Counted from the stretch's first letter, positions 47,670 through 59,390 are shown. The stretch: 64,000 bases of DNA from Saposhnikovia divaricata (GCA_036435485.1 CM071598.1:183282148-183346147), one strand, 5' to 3'. The notes: generated from the letters alone by a model not told the origin. A program made the numbers and translations.

Positions 47670-48517
47670 TGTGTGATTTTCATAGGTTTTGGGAGACCCT
47701 TCGACTAAATGTTCAGATATATTTTGGTTTTAAGTCATACACTTTAATTTTCTACAAGTTTTATTTTGGTTGATGATCGTAAGGTGATTTACTCCAAGCT
47801 TCAAGAGATTCTTCAAGTTGTATTTTCTTCACTCTAAACTCTTTTAATCATGATTTTACCCATTAATATATGCTTATTTTCTTTATCTAGCATGAGTAAC
47901 TAATTCTATAATCTGAGAATTATGTAGTATTCGTTGGTGATACATATTTGTTTGATTGTGATGTGAATTCCCTACTTTGCTAATCTATTATTGAGGGCTT
48001 AACCCAATTAAGGGAGTAGCTAACCTTTAATTGTATTCATAGGAATTATGATGAATTGGGAGAGGAGTCATATTTCTTGTTCATGATTTGGTAGATATAG
48101 TTTGATATTGAATCGGGAGATTAATAAGAGAACTATGAAACTTATATTCTTAGGTCTTCATAGTTTATAATTGTATTTCAATTGATCATGGGAGTGACTT
48201 TTGAGGTGTAATTCTAGGCAGTATATTGTATCTTGGGAGAGAACATTATAGAATTTAGAAGGATTGTTTTTAGCAAAGTACGAGAGGTAGATATCGCATT
48301 ACATAAACATTATTGAACCAATTGAAGAAACTTAGTTCTCGGGTTGCTTTTCCTCATCAATAAATCTTAGTTTTACTTGCTTATAATTAGTTTACTTTAG
48401 TTAATAACAAGCACACCAATTATTTCTCACACTTCTAGATATTAAGAGATTAAAACTTGAACTTGAATTAATAGTCCTTCCCTGCGAACGAACTTATACA
48501 TAGAAAAACTGACAACA
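47670..48517 (+). repeat. outer Athila-like LTR, 5'-truncated right copy
   Basis: Starts within the LTR at TGTGTGATTTTCATAGG (matching 38952) and retains the proper end ACTGACAACA, which the left copy has lost. 848 bp. Confidence 0.85.
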
Positions 48518-49665
48518 ATCATCGAGAAATATTTTTACAAAAATCAAAACAAGAATCAGGGACGAAACCCTATTTATGGGTATTAGTCAAAGTACTTGTT
48601 GACCGTTAAATTACCAAATCAAATAAAATTTATTTTTTCCTCAATTTCGGTAATAACATTAAAAATCGTGATTCTTGACCACCGTACAGTTGGATCGTCG
48701 AGAAATATTTTTAAAAAAATTGACACATGAATTAGGGACGAAACCGTATTTAGGGGTATCGGTCAAAGTATTAGTTGACCGTTAAATTACCAAATCAAAT
48801 AATTTTTTTTCTGAAATTTTGGAAATAACATTAAAAAGGATGGATCTTGACATCCGTACGGTTGGATCATCGAGAATTATTATAAAAAAATTGAAACAAA
48901 AATCAGGGAAAACCCTTTTTAGGGGTACTAGTCAAAGTACTAGTTGATCGTTAAATTACCAAATCAAATAAATTTTTTTTTGAAATTTTAGCTATAAGTG
49001 ACATCCGTACGGTTGAATCATCGAGAAATATTATAAAAAACTTGAAACACGAATCAAGGACGAAACCCTGTTTAGGGGTACTAGTCAAAGTACTAGTTGA
49101 CCGTTAAATTACCAAATACAATAAATTTGTTTTTTTCTGAAATTTTGGCAATAACTTTAAAAAGGATGGTTCTTGACATTCGTACCGTTGGATCATCGAG
49201 AAATATTTTCAAAAAAATTTAAACACGAATCAGGGACGGAACCCTGTTCAGGGGTACTAGTCAAAGTACTAGTTAACCGTTAAATTCCCAAATCAAATAA
49301 ATTTAGTTGTTTCCAAAATATTGGAAATAACATTAAAAAGGATGGTTATTGACATCCGTACGGTTAGATCGTCGAGAAGTATTTTTTAAAAAATCAAAAA
49401 ATGAATCAGGGACGAAATCCTATTTAAGGGTACTCGTAAAATTACTAGTTGACCGTTAAATTATCAAATCAAATTAATTTATATTTTTCCTAAATTTTGG
49501 CGATAACATTAAAAAAGGATGGTTCTTAACATCCGTACGGTTGGATCATCGAGAAATATTTTTAAAAAAATCGAAACACGAATCAGGGACGAAATCCTGT
49601 ATAGGGGTACTAGTCAAAGTACTAGTTGACCATTAAATTACAAAATCAAACTAATGCTTCAAAGA
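48518..49665 (+). repeat. 176-bp satellite-like array, second half
   Basis: Resumes mid-unit at ATCATCGAGAAAT. Landmarks lie at 48561, 48737, 48908, 49059, 49235, 49411 and 49588; one unit is short (151 bp) and the others are 171-177 bp. Same orientation as 36918-38038. Confidence 0.9.
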
Positions 49666-50480
49666 AGTAACATAATTACACGTAATATCTCTCTCCTACT
49701 TTTTTAATTGCAAATTTCTAATGCTTCAAAGTTCAAATATAACCATAATTTGAATTACATCTTTAATACAGAGTTACAAAGTTACAAGTGTGTTTAGTAT
49801 TTACTAAGTTAGTGGTAGTTTCCAAAGCCCTAATTTTTGATAAAATCTTTAATTTGTTTAGTATTTTTTATGTTTTTTTGTTAAATTCTGATATGTTTAT
49901 TTAATTGTATATGTTTTGGTAATGTGTGTTTGGAGCTATTTTGATAAAAATAATTAATATTTTTTTCGAATTATAACTAACCAATAGAGAAAATATTGTT
50001 GGAACAAAACTCGTGTTCAATTCTCTACATTTTCGAAAGTTGTTATTATACATTACTCTAGTGAACCATTATAATATAAAAGTTGTAGAAATGAGGTTGG
50101 AGATATTCTTATATATCAAAAAAAATTTCTATTATCTCATTTATAACCTCTTATCACAGCTAGTTTGCATTCTTTTATTTCATATTTTTTCACTCATTCT
50201 GTTATTTTGTATAAAAATATAATTTTTAGAAAATTGAACATCAATATTAGATATGTTTATAACATGAGTATAGTTATTTGTTGGATAATTTTTTATTCGA
50301 GTATTTTCGAGTTTGAATATATATCGGATCATCACATTAAGTTTATATTCGGTTCAGATAATTTTTATTCAGGTTTGATCGGAGTCTGCTTATTATCGGT
50401 TCTAATATTTCGGATTATTTTCGGTATAAATAATTTTTGGATCGGATCAAATCGGTTTTCGGATCGTTATCGGATTTGAC
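49666..50480. other. AT-rich spacer leading into a TCGGAT-rich block
   Basis: No gene. From about 50270 it becomes rich in ATCGGATC / TTCGG motifs like those at 36100-36480. Confidence 0.45.
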
Positions 50481-50487
50481 AATAATG

Positions 50488-50727
50488 TGTTAAGAAACCA
50501 GCTCTCATCTAAAACCTTAAGGTGTTAGAGGAAGGCACTTTACAGGATCTTATATTGTATTCTAACACTCCCCCTCACTCGAAAGCCCATTTTTTGGTCG
50601 AGAGTGGATCATGGACGCCCATCTTTGGGGCGGTAATTTGCTTTTCATGCCCATAATAATTATGAGAATATTGGGGGTCGCAAAGAGTCGAACCTGAGAC
50701 CTCTACGAGCCTGAGCTCTGATACTAA
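50488..50727 (-). mobile_element. TRIM-like fragment with one LTR
   Basis: 80-bp LTR-like segment 50488-50567 with TGTTAAG...TCTAACA ends, then a CCCCCTCACTCG purine tract (complement) and a short interior ending in GAGCTCTGATACTAATT, whose complement is a primer-binding site (TATCAGAGCTC). The second LTR is missing on the right. It interrupts the TCGGAT-rich block. Confidence 0.6.
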
Positions 50728-50908
50728 TTTCGGTTCGAATCGGATTATTTTAGATTCGGTTAAATTTTAGATGTACTATTTTAGATATAAAATTGGATTT
50801 TGGTTCAAAGAATTTTGATTCAGTTTTTTTGGATACAAACTCATTTTACCCATTTTAATTATGATACAATATTATTAAGTATAGATAAAGTATACATATT
50901 CAAAGTAA

Positions 50909-50945
50909 CTAGGGACCTATGCCCGCGCTACGCATGCTAAGACCA
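50909..50945 (-). mobile_element. possible Helitron 3' end
   Basis: The minus strand reads GCATGCGTAGCGCGGGC, then ATAGGTCCCTAG followed by T. A GC-rich near-hairpin followed about ten bases later by CTAG and a host T is the usual Helitron 3' terminus. No 5' end or helicase gene was found. Confidence 0.4.
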
Positions 50946-50991
50946 TCATTACATTTTATAATATATGTACATATTAAATAATGATTTTGGT

Positions 50992-51257
50992 ATGCAGTTA
51001 TGGTCGATGTTTCGAATACGGTATGACAAATCAGGTATGCACGTTCTTCACAACTACATCAAATCGTTTGTCTCTCCAAGAAAGCTGTAAATCTTAGTGA
51101 CATGAGCGAGGGATGCTCCACAATGCAAGATTTACTCGACGATAGTAGTTTTAGCAAAGAATTATTTTATTTGATCTTTATTATGTGTTCGTTAATGTTT
51201 GATTATCTTTGTTGATGTCGTATGGCTTATTATTAATGGATCCTTTTCCCTTAAATA
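50992..51257 (+). mobile_element. short retro-inserted fragment (probable LINE 3' tail)
   Basis: 266 bp flanked by the 16-bp direct repeat AAATAATGATTTTGGT (50976-50991 and 51258-51273). The 3' end resembles the tails of plant LINEs (ending CCCTTAAATA) and there is no tRNA-type promoter. Only part of an open frame remains. Confidence 0.7.
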
Positions 51258-51273
51258 AAATAATGATTTTGGT

Positions 51274-52440
51274 TCACGACACCGTGAATTGAAAAATGGT
51301 TACAATTTATTGGTTATCAACTATGATAAAACTAATCTCTAACAAAATCACTTATTTAGCCAAATTTAGTGGATTGAATTATGGAAAAATAATCAAAGTT
51401 ATGGCTTAAAAGTAAACTGTGGTTATAACGGGTGGAGGGAGATGTGCTAAAATTGCATAAAATTTTAAATTTTAAAATTTTATATGACGTTATTTAATTA
51501 TATTGCAGATCATTTTTTTTATATTGAAAATTGTTATTATTAGGAAAGGAAAATTTAAACTATGAAGAAATTAGTTTAATATAAAACAAATCAAAACTTA
51601 TTAATTTTCTTGTGTTAAGTACTAAAAAATAAAATAACTTTTCATCGCTTTCTATTAATATTTAATGTATTGTATTAATTGTATAATTAATTTATTTAAT
51701 TAAGTTTTGAATTAAATAAATCAAAAAGTAAAAATGTATTGTTAATGTCATGGATTTACAATTTTTAACTTAATATGATTGTTTGATTGTTACTCGAAAT
51801 CATCTCAATAATTTTACATATTATTGCAGAATATTATTTTAATTATTGGAGCAACATTCCAATCAGCTTAAAATCAAATTATTGAGAAATAAGTTTTAGA
51901 AAGAAATAGGAGTAATGAATTTATAATATTTATGGTAAGCTCATGCATAATAATTTGAATAGTTCTTTTAATTATGGTAAGTTCATTAATGCATATCATC
52001 ATATAAAATATTACCCTAAAAATATTATAATTTGAAATTACCTAATCCATAGAGAGGTGCTTCATTTGTAGCATACAGACTTGGCAGATCATATATATCA
52101 ATTGATTTTTTTATATATATTAAATAAAATAAATTAAAAAGGTTTTAGTAGATAATGTAAAATAAAAATTTATTATTCGATCGAATAACATTTTAGTAGA
52201 GAATTAAAAATAAAAATTTATAATACTTGCAAAAAATAATAATTACATATATCAATTGATACATTTTTTTAATCTTATAATTTTTCTAATTTGTACATAA
52301 ATCTAATTATGACATGTTATACCTAGATTAGTGTGTAAATTAAATTTAAAGGTTTTTAAGACTTACACAGTATTCTATATTACAATTAATATTACAATTA
52401 ATTGTATAACTACATCCCAATGTACAAAACTTTCTCTTGC
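51274..52440. other. AT-rich spacer upstream of the B3 gene
   Basis: No gene or repeat was recognised. The last 100 bp before 52533 are probably promoter and 5' UTR of the B3 gene. Confidence 0.4.
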
Positions 52441-52532
52441 ATGCAACTGTCTTCAACTTTTCCCCAATTCAAGATCGATCAAGCTTGGACTGTAGAGAAG
52501 ACTTCAATCTCGGATCAATAGCTCTTTGAGAA

Positions 52533-55441
52533 ATGGAGGTTTGTTCTAACACTGATCCACGGAGAACTTCGGATTCAACTATTAACCATTATAATTAGTG
52601 ATTACACATCTAATATACATGTTCTGCATCTAACATTGATGTTCTGTAATTGATTTATAAATTGTATTATAGATACGTATATGTTTATGATTGAATCCAT
52701 CTTTGACAGTGATGCATGTTCAATCAGACTTTTGGTTTATGTAATCGATGTTGACGATTAAACTTTTTAATTGATGAATAATGTTACTTATATTTATAAT
52801 CGAAATTTGCAATTTGTGAATGTGCTTTCTGTCTTGTGATTTAGGATTCTTAGTAAAGTCTTGCGATAGTTCGTAACCATGAAGAAATATGCAAATAGTG
52901 ATCTTATATCTGATTAAGTACTTCTTTATCCATTAGGAATACCATTATATGCTTTTGCTTCATATTGTAAGTGTTAATCACTAAATTTGATTAACTAAAT
53001 TTTGTATACCCTGATGTTACTTATCCTCTATTCTTATAATAATTGAATAAAAGTAAGAATTCTTGTTATCTAGAATCAAATTAGGTAAATTGAATATACA
53101 AATGTTTAATTAATATGTAAGAGGTTCATACACACCAAATTACCTAATTAAGCATAATTCATATCATATTTTGTATTTTTCAGCATGGATGCAAATCGAA
53201 AGTTGAAATTCGTCCTGCGAAACACATAGGTATGATTTCAGATTTCAATTAAAATTAATTTTATAATTAATAAGATAGATTATAGAGTATAATGAAGTTC
53301 ATTGTGTATTTTTAGGGGAATCATTTTCAAAATCAAGTTTTGTATCAGCAAATGTTGAATGCCTACGTTTAGGATCATTTGTAAGTTTATCACCCCTTTA
53401 GCATTGTCAAGCATACTTTAGTATCATGTTCGAACTTTTATCATAATTTACAGACTCTAAATAATATATTCATGTTCACAGAGGGTTCCTTTGCCTTTCC
53501 ATAAACAATTTGGAAGGAAATTACCATTTCTTTTGAAGATCAGGTGCAAGTCCAATACATGGACTGCTAAATATGATACTGAATTTAACTGCGTTTATGG
53601 CTTGCGTACCTTTGTAAAGTTTTATGGCATTAGGATCTTTAGCATAGTTCAGTTTGACTATTATGGTGGTTTGTTCAAAGTAAAGATTTATAAAGAAAGT
53701 GCTATTGAATGTCACTATCCTTTGAGTGATCCAATAGCATTTAAAAAAAGTGAAGCTGCGAAGAAGGTCAATGTAGATCAATTTTTAGTTAATTATGATT
53801 CTTTGGAGTATGATAAGCGTCTAGCTCTAATGACGTTCAATGGATTTATACTTGATCCACACTATGTTCAGATAGATATCATGTCAATGGACATTGATCC
53901 AAAAAGAAAAATCCTGGTGAGTTTCCATAACATACACAAATAGTGCATTTTACCAAATGTTATGTGAACATATATAACACATGTCATGTACTTTGAACAT
54001 TCAAAACATATCTTGAATCCAAGTCTGGAAAGCTTTTACAAAAACTGGGAGCATGGAAGTAAGGTCAATCTTAGATTTCTTAAAAGGACATGGGAAATCA
54101 ATGTAGAATGGAGAGTTGGAAGTTGTTTGTTTCAGAAAGGATGGCTGGAGTTTGCAAAAGAAACTGAGCTTGCTGCTGGGGATTTCGTTGATTTTGTATA
54201 AATTTACAAATGATGATCAACTTTTGAATGTTTCCATCTTCAAAGGCGATGAGTACGTACTTGATCATGGAGAAGGTTAGAAATCATTGTCTTTAACAAA
54301 TTAATTTTGTCCTATAATAGGATACAACATAATGTAGTTTAAATGTTGACTGTATTTATAGCTAAATACTAACTGATTCACTGTTGGAAATGATATTTGA
54401 AACAGGATCCATGATTTTCCCTAGATCATTCTACAAAGTTGTGTCACCTATTTCTTTGGATGATGAACTAATTGTAAGAAGATGGATTTTAATATATTGA
54501 TTTACATATATTATAATGTCTGCAATATTGCTTTGGATCAGTTCGATATCTAAAATATTTAGCATTTTAATTAAGCATACATATGTCTTTGAATTATCAG
54601 ATTGTACCAAAATTGGTGAAAGAAAACTACTCAAAGAAACTGAATCAAATCAATGTGATGGAAGTTTGTGGTGTGAAATCATCGGTTTCCTATAATCAGC
54701 AGGAGGGCTGTCTTAAAGGATTGAAGAAAATTACGGACATGTTTAATATCCGACAAAAAGAAACCATTTTTTTCACCATGGAAGAGGACACAAACATTAT
54801 CACTGCAAGAGTTTATAGAGTTGATGGAATGGAGATTGACTACTTAACTCGTCCTTTAGGATTAACAGATACTTCTCAACATGTTTGGTTCTGGCATATT
54901 GATTGGCCATCAGATGATGGTACTACAACTTTACCATGAAAAAATTAAACCAAAACAATTTACATTCTGATTTTATATTGTTTTCGTTTTTAATGCAGAA
55001 TCTGAATCTGAAGATAGTGTGGTGGAAGAAGTACCAGAGGTCGAAGTTCCTATTAATGATAATGTTGTAGTTGCTGTAGGAATCAACAACGATCTCCATT
55101 CTTTTTCTACAGCTCTGTCAAAGTGCCATGTCCATAATAGGACCCAAGGAGTGGTATGTCAAAGTGCCATTCTGATTTATTTAACCGTTTTATTATAAGA
55201 TTATTATTCTCAGTTATTTGCTGGTTTATTACATAACATTCCAAGGAATATAGCTCCTGAAAGTCGAGATTGGATAGCAGGTGAAAGGCTTCTGTTGAAG
55301 ATAGAAAATAGATCATGGAGCATTTGTTTGGCAGTGAATAATGGGAGAGCTAGATTCTCTGCTGGATGGAACAAATTTGCCAAGGATAATGAGTTAAGAA
55401 AGAGAAAAATCTTGGTATTTAATAAGATGAATTTTCTTTGA
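52533..55441 (+). pseudogene. multi-B3-domain (REM-like) transcription factor gene, probably damaged
   Basis: B3 domains bind DNA; REM proteins are nuclear and often carry several. Exons joinable by GT-AG introns: 52533-52538, 53184-53229, 53316-53380, 53482-53916, then about 53986-54275, 54406-54473, 54601-54919, 54999-55153 and 55214-55441. B3-like units: RVPLPFHKQFGRKLPFLLKI (exon 4); FYKNWEHGSKVNLRF to FQKGWLEFAKETELAAGDF (fifth block); a third split over 54406-54919 (FPRSFYKVV, then IVPKLVKENY); and a fourth ending ARFSAGWNKFAKDNEL (last exon). Faults: no acceptor in the right phase for the fifth block, and the frame breaks at GDFVDFV followed by TAA (54199-54201) although the text continues in another frame to the next donor. 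The end also lacks the usual GD motif. A decaying gene is likely; alternative splicing or assembly errors are the alternatives. Confidence 0.75.
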
Positions 55442-56149
55442 TGTTACAAAATAAGTTAACTGATCTTTTACTTTAGTCATTAAGTACGTTAGCTTAACAA
55501 ACCTTGGTTTTTGGTACGATTGAAGGAGTAGTCTTCAGAACTATAACAATTATTAAGTATGTCAGTGGTGGAATTAGTAAACTTATTAAGTTTCTGAAAT
55601 ATTTTAATTTGGTATGTTTTGATATGAATTAAGCCATTGGTGCTATATATTTGAGATATAAATAGACTTGCCTATAAAGCTGTTTTTAATTTTTGACACT
55701 AATATGCCATTGTGCAAAGATGTGCTTTTACATTTGATAATATTGCTATATGTTAAATGAAAATTATGGACTATTAAAAAACCAAATATAGATTAAAAGG
55801 AGTTCCAAAATCATTACAAACGTGAATGCAAAATGTCATTCAATCCATTGAGTTCAAAAACAGAGTAAATTAAGATAAATAGCAAAATAACATGGTTGAA
55901 AACAAACAATTGCTCATTGCTTGTTTTAATTATTCTAAACAGGAGTGTATTGCCAAATTGCTTTGGTGCAATTCACAAATACACTTGCTCTCAATCTCAG
56001 CAACACCAAACTAAGCTCATCACCAACGATCAAGGCTCCTATATTTATATTAATGAAATGTAGTTAGTATACATTGCACTAACATAAATGAATAGTAGGG
56101 TCATATGGTAACCAAACAAAAACTTTACATAAACAATGAAAGGATCAAA
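55442..56149. other. AT-rich spacer between convergent genes
   Basis: No coding signal. Holds the 3' ends of the B3 gene and the opposite-strand RPA-like gene. Confidence 0.4.
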
Positions 56150-56751
56150 TTAAAATGAATGTGTGACCTTTTTAATTTTCTTGGTTACAGATGCGCTTGT
56201 TCTTGGAGATTCAAACAACTCAATTCCATCCAATATCTATAAAAATATACCACAAATATATTAGTTCGCTTTATTGCAGAAGTAAGTATAAGGCAGTAGT
56301 TTGTAAAAGCTTGGTAGATTGTATTAATTATTTTCTCACCATGGCTTGGATGAAAGAAGGGGTTTTAGGCATTGGTGAATTGTCCAGATCCTTTGACGCT
56401 ATAATGGACGTATCATATAAATCAACAGCCTCATATATGTTACTATCGCCATTAATATTAGCTTCAGAAAGCTTTATTTTATCAGTGATTTCTTTTTCAA
56501 CAATATGCTTCAATATAGATGGCATGACGGTATTTGAAGCGACCTACAAAAATAGATACATAGTCATAAAAACTATTACTTTTTAAAGGTACAAACAGAT
56601 TTAGGATAAAATTCGAAAATCTTACTTTCTTGTTTTCATTTATGAGGTTAGGTGCTGTAGTTGCCACAATGTGCTTAACAACACGATCCATCAATATGAC
56701 ATTACACGCAAACGTGTTGTCCTCAGCCAGAACAAAGATCCGAAACCTATG
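56150..56751 (-). CDS. replication protein A large-subunit-like, C-terminal OB-fold piece
   Basis: Three phase-0 exons with GT-AG introns on the minus strand: 56751-56626, 56543-56340 and 56236-56150 (TAA). The first reads HRFRIFVLAEDNTFACNVIL then MDRVVKHIV, which matches the RPA1 C-terminal OB fold (Rep_fac-A_C), where a protein aligned to the beta strands ends in a DR motif. The rest is acidic and Ser-rich, with SPRTSASVTKKIKK near the end. The Cys4 zinc knuckle expected just upstream is not seen. RPA1-like genes are expanded in plants and are also carried by Helitrons, so this may be a host paralogue or a captured copy. Upstream exons were not found between 56752 and 57700. Confidence 0.55.
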
Positions 56752-57399
56752 CTCAAGAAAATTATTTAATTAAATTTGAATTTCCCACCCATGAAATTTA
56801 TTTTGGTGAAAATTTATGTTTCCCGCCCATGAGATTAAATTTTAGCTGAACTTAAAATTTTAAATTTCCCTCCATATTTTTAAAATTCTACCCATGCATG
56901 TTTTTATTAATATGACCACCACAATGTCGGTTGAATTTATGATACCATTATATTGTTAATGTCCACACTACTGGATACCCATTTGTACAATTTTCTACAA
57001 CACAAGGAATAAAATAAAAATTAATTGCAACCACATATGCTTAAAAACAAAGTAAATAACTGAAGAACATAGATTAAATACTAACATTAAAACCCATGAG
57101 TAATTTTAGACAGACAAAATATGATGTTCTTCATCATACATACTAATTCCCATAATAACAAAAGATGGATTTTGAAAATCCAATAGGTTCATATTTTCCG
57201 TTAGAGGACATATAGAGCCTAAAATAAGGGATATCGGTCTGCATCTCCATCTATGTCTTCTTGGTTGTCGCCTCCTTGATCCCCCTCCATCTGAGTTCCC
57301 TGTAAGTGTAGTACAATTTACGTCAAAGAAAACAAGGAATGAAGAGGAAAAATTCTGCAATCTCAAACACATGTTCAATTCATTTCAAAAATCTGTTGC

Positions 57400-57610
57400 G
57401 AAAACACCAAAAATCTCAGAAAAAATCTGCATTTGTTTCAGCAACAAATGCAAAAAAGATTGCATAAACAAATGCTCAATCTCAAAAGAAAATTTGCAGA
57501 AACAAAAAAATTTTGTACAAACAAATGAATTTTGCTAAAACTAAAAAAAAAAATATGCATGAATAAATACATTCTACAGAAACAAAAAAAAACTGCGGAA
57601 ACAAATGATT
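57400..57610. repeat. A-rich imperfect tandem repeat
   Basis: AACAAATG / GCAGAAACAAAAAA motifs about every 25-30 bp. Confidence 0.5.
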
Positions 57611-57721
57611 GGTCTCAGTCAGGCCTTGGGGTTACCAAATCCGCATCAAACCTGACTTCATTAAACAATTAAGAGATAGGTATATGTATAAAAAGAACGA
57701 TTACGGAGAAGTAAGTACCTG

Positions 57722-58420
57722 CACGATGACCTTCTGATTGGTCTCCAAAATGTAATCAAGATAACTTGTTGCAGAGCGTACATATTGTGACCACATTGAC
57801 TGTTGGACCATGTCATTTTCATCCGGAAATGCTGCACTGGCTAACTTTTAAATTTCTTCATCCAACTGGGCTTGTGTCACCTCATGTGTTGGAAGGTAAA
57901 TCACAATCTGGCTGACCTCTTTCAGAACCCTGGGATATATCGAGTACACAGAGTCTGGCACCCGGACTTCGGCATTTCATGATGATTGAGAGCTAGTCCA
58001 TTCTACTGCCCCCTCGGCCCCGAGAAACTCTGTCACTGTATGCCAGGGATACATAAGGGTCTTCCCCTTCTTTGGGGGTCTCGCTTGCATTACCTTAATC
58101 ATTTCATTTGCCCGATGGATCTTTTTCTGTCTTTTTGGGGATAAAGGAGGCTCTGAAGGCCGTGCCTCAAGTGTTAACTGAGACTGAGAGGACTGCACTT
58201 CTGTCAATTTATCCTATAACATGCAATATTTAAGAAAATAATGACAAATAACTAAAAACTAAAAATTATGTCACAACTAAAAACTTATTCACTACAAAAC
58301 AAACCTTAAATGCTTGTTCTCCTGGCTTATCGAACTTATAAACAGCATTTGCAAATTCTAAAGCAGTGAGGGGCTCATTTTTTTTCTCCTCCAACTCCTT
58401 CAAGAAAAATAAAATACAAA
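57722..58420 (-). pseudogene. unrecognised reading frame with stops, spliced
   Basis: Minus-strand exons 58420 to about 58305 (LTALEFANAVYKFDKPGEQA) and 58213-57722. The second encodes a Pro/Lys-rich stretch (SEPPLSPKRQKKIHRANEMI), then PWHTVTEFLGAEGAVEW. After the TGA at 57977 it continues in frame as VPDSVYSIYPRVLKEVSQIV and, after a TAA near 57848, to MVQQSMWSQYVRSATSYLDY. Frame continuity through two stops points to a decayed protein-coding gene. It sits next to a CACTA terminus, so it may be transposon-borne, but I recognise no family. Confidence 0.4.
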
Positions 58421-58486
58421 CAAGCATGAAAATCTACTAAAAAATCAAGAATAAGAAATCAAGTATAAAAATGCAACAGATAGGCA

Positions 58487-59390
58487 CACTACGCCATAAA
58501 TGCTCATATGCAACGCTTTTAGAAAGTGTTTCACTGAAAGTGTTTCTTTAGGTATGAAATTTTGGCTCTAATGAAACAGAACTTGAACTGGTGTTGCATT
58601 ACACATAATTAGTGTGGCATTTGATCCATGGTGTTTCACACATTGCAACACTAACATCTGGCGTTGCATTAGATATTTTTTAATTTTAAAAAATGCTGAT
58701 GTGGCAGCAGTAGGGCCCACATGTGCTGACATGGCATTTGCTGACGTGGCAAGTATGGGCCCCACAATTGCTGACGTGGCAAATGTGGGACCCACATTTG
58801 CTGACGTGGCATTGGCTAACGTGGCAGAAGCATTGCATTAGGTGAAAAAGGTGTTGCATTTGATGTTTAAAAGCTTTGCATTAGCAATTTTTGAATTTTA
58901 ATAAATGTTGACGAGACAGTTGTGGGACCCACTAGGGTACCGTGGCAGTGTGGGCCCCACAAAGGTGACGTTGCAGGAGGCCCACAGATGCTGACGTTGC
59001 AAGTGTGGGGCCCACAATTGCTGAAGTGGCAGATGTGGGGACCACATTTGCTGACGTGGCATTTGCTGACGTGGCAGAAGCGTTGCATTAGGTGAAAAAG
59101 GCGTTGCATTTGCTGTTTAAAAGCGTTGCATTAGCTATTTTCTAATTTTAATAAATGCTGACGTGGAAGTTGTGGGACCCACTAGGGTGACGTGGTAGTG
59201 TGGGGCCCACAAGGGTGACGTGGCAGGGGGCCGCAGATGCTGACGTGGCAAGTGTGGGGCCCACAATTTCTGACATGGTAGATGGGGACCCACAGTTGCT
59301 GACGTGACATTCGCTGACATAGCAGAAGCGTTGCATTAGGTGACAACAGTGTTGCATTTGCTGCTTTGAAGTGTTGCGTTAACTACTTCT
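58487..59390 (+). mobile_element. CACTA-type terminus with subterminal ACGT-motif array
   Basis: CACTACGCCATAAATG at 58487 is a canonical CACTA-type end reading rightward. Behind it lie about 0.9 kb of repeated blocks: GTTGCATTAG-GT, GCTGACGTGGCA, and TGTGGGNCCCACA. TGACGTGGCA occurs without mismatch at 58742, 58772, 58802, 59052, 59067, 59216 and 59241, with several one-base variants. The larger unit (about 250 bp) repeats from 58650, 58900 and 59130. No other terminus was found; the satellite array starts at 59391. Confidence 0.65.

Larger units (their letters stand above)
38039..48517 (+). mobile_element. chimeric Athila-type Ty3/gypsy insertion in the satellite
   Basis: The left border is TGATACATGC after ATCAT (38034-38038); the right border is GACAACA before ATCAT (48518-48522), a 5-bp target duplication. 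The outer left LTR (38039-39823) lacks its last bases because a second, related LTR (39824-41173) starts there. The outer right LTR is present only from its middle on (47670-48517). The interior, 41174 to about 47660, follows the second LTR. So an inner Athila element went into the outer LTR, and a later deletion removed the inner 3' LTR, all outer coding DNA and the start of the outer 3' LTR. Confidence 0.82.

Noticed and set aside
58568..59357. Minus- and plus-strand ORFs with repeating Ala-Thr-Ser or Cys-His-Val text
   Set aside because: Artefacts of the tandem ACGTGGCA/GGGCCCAC repeat. The apparent Cys/His pattern is not a zinc finger because its spacing follows the DNA repeat.
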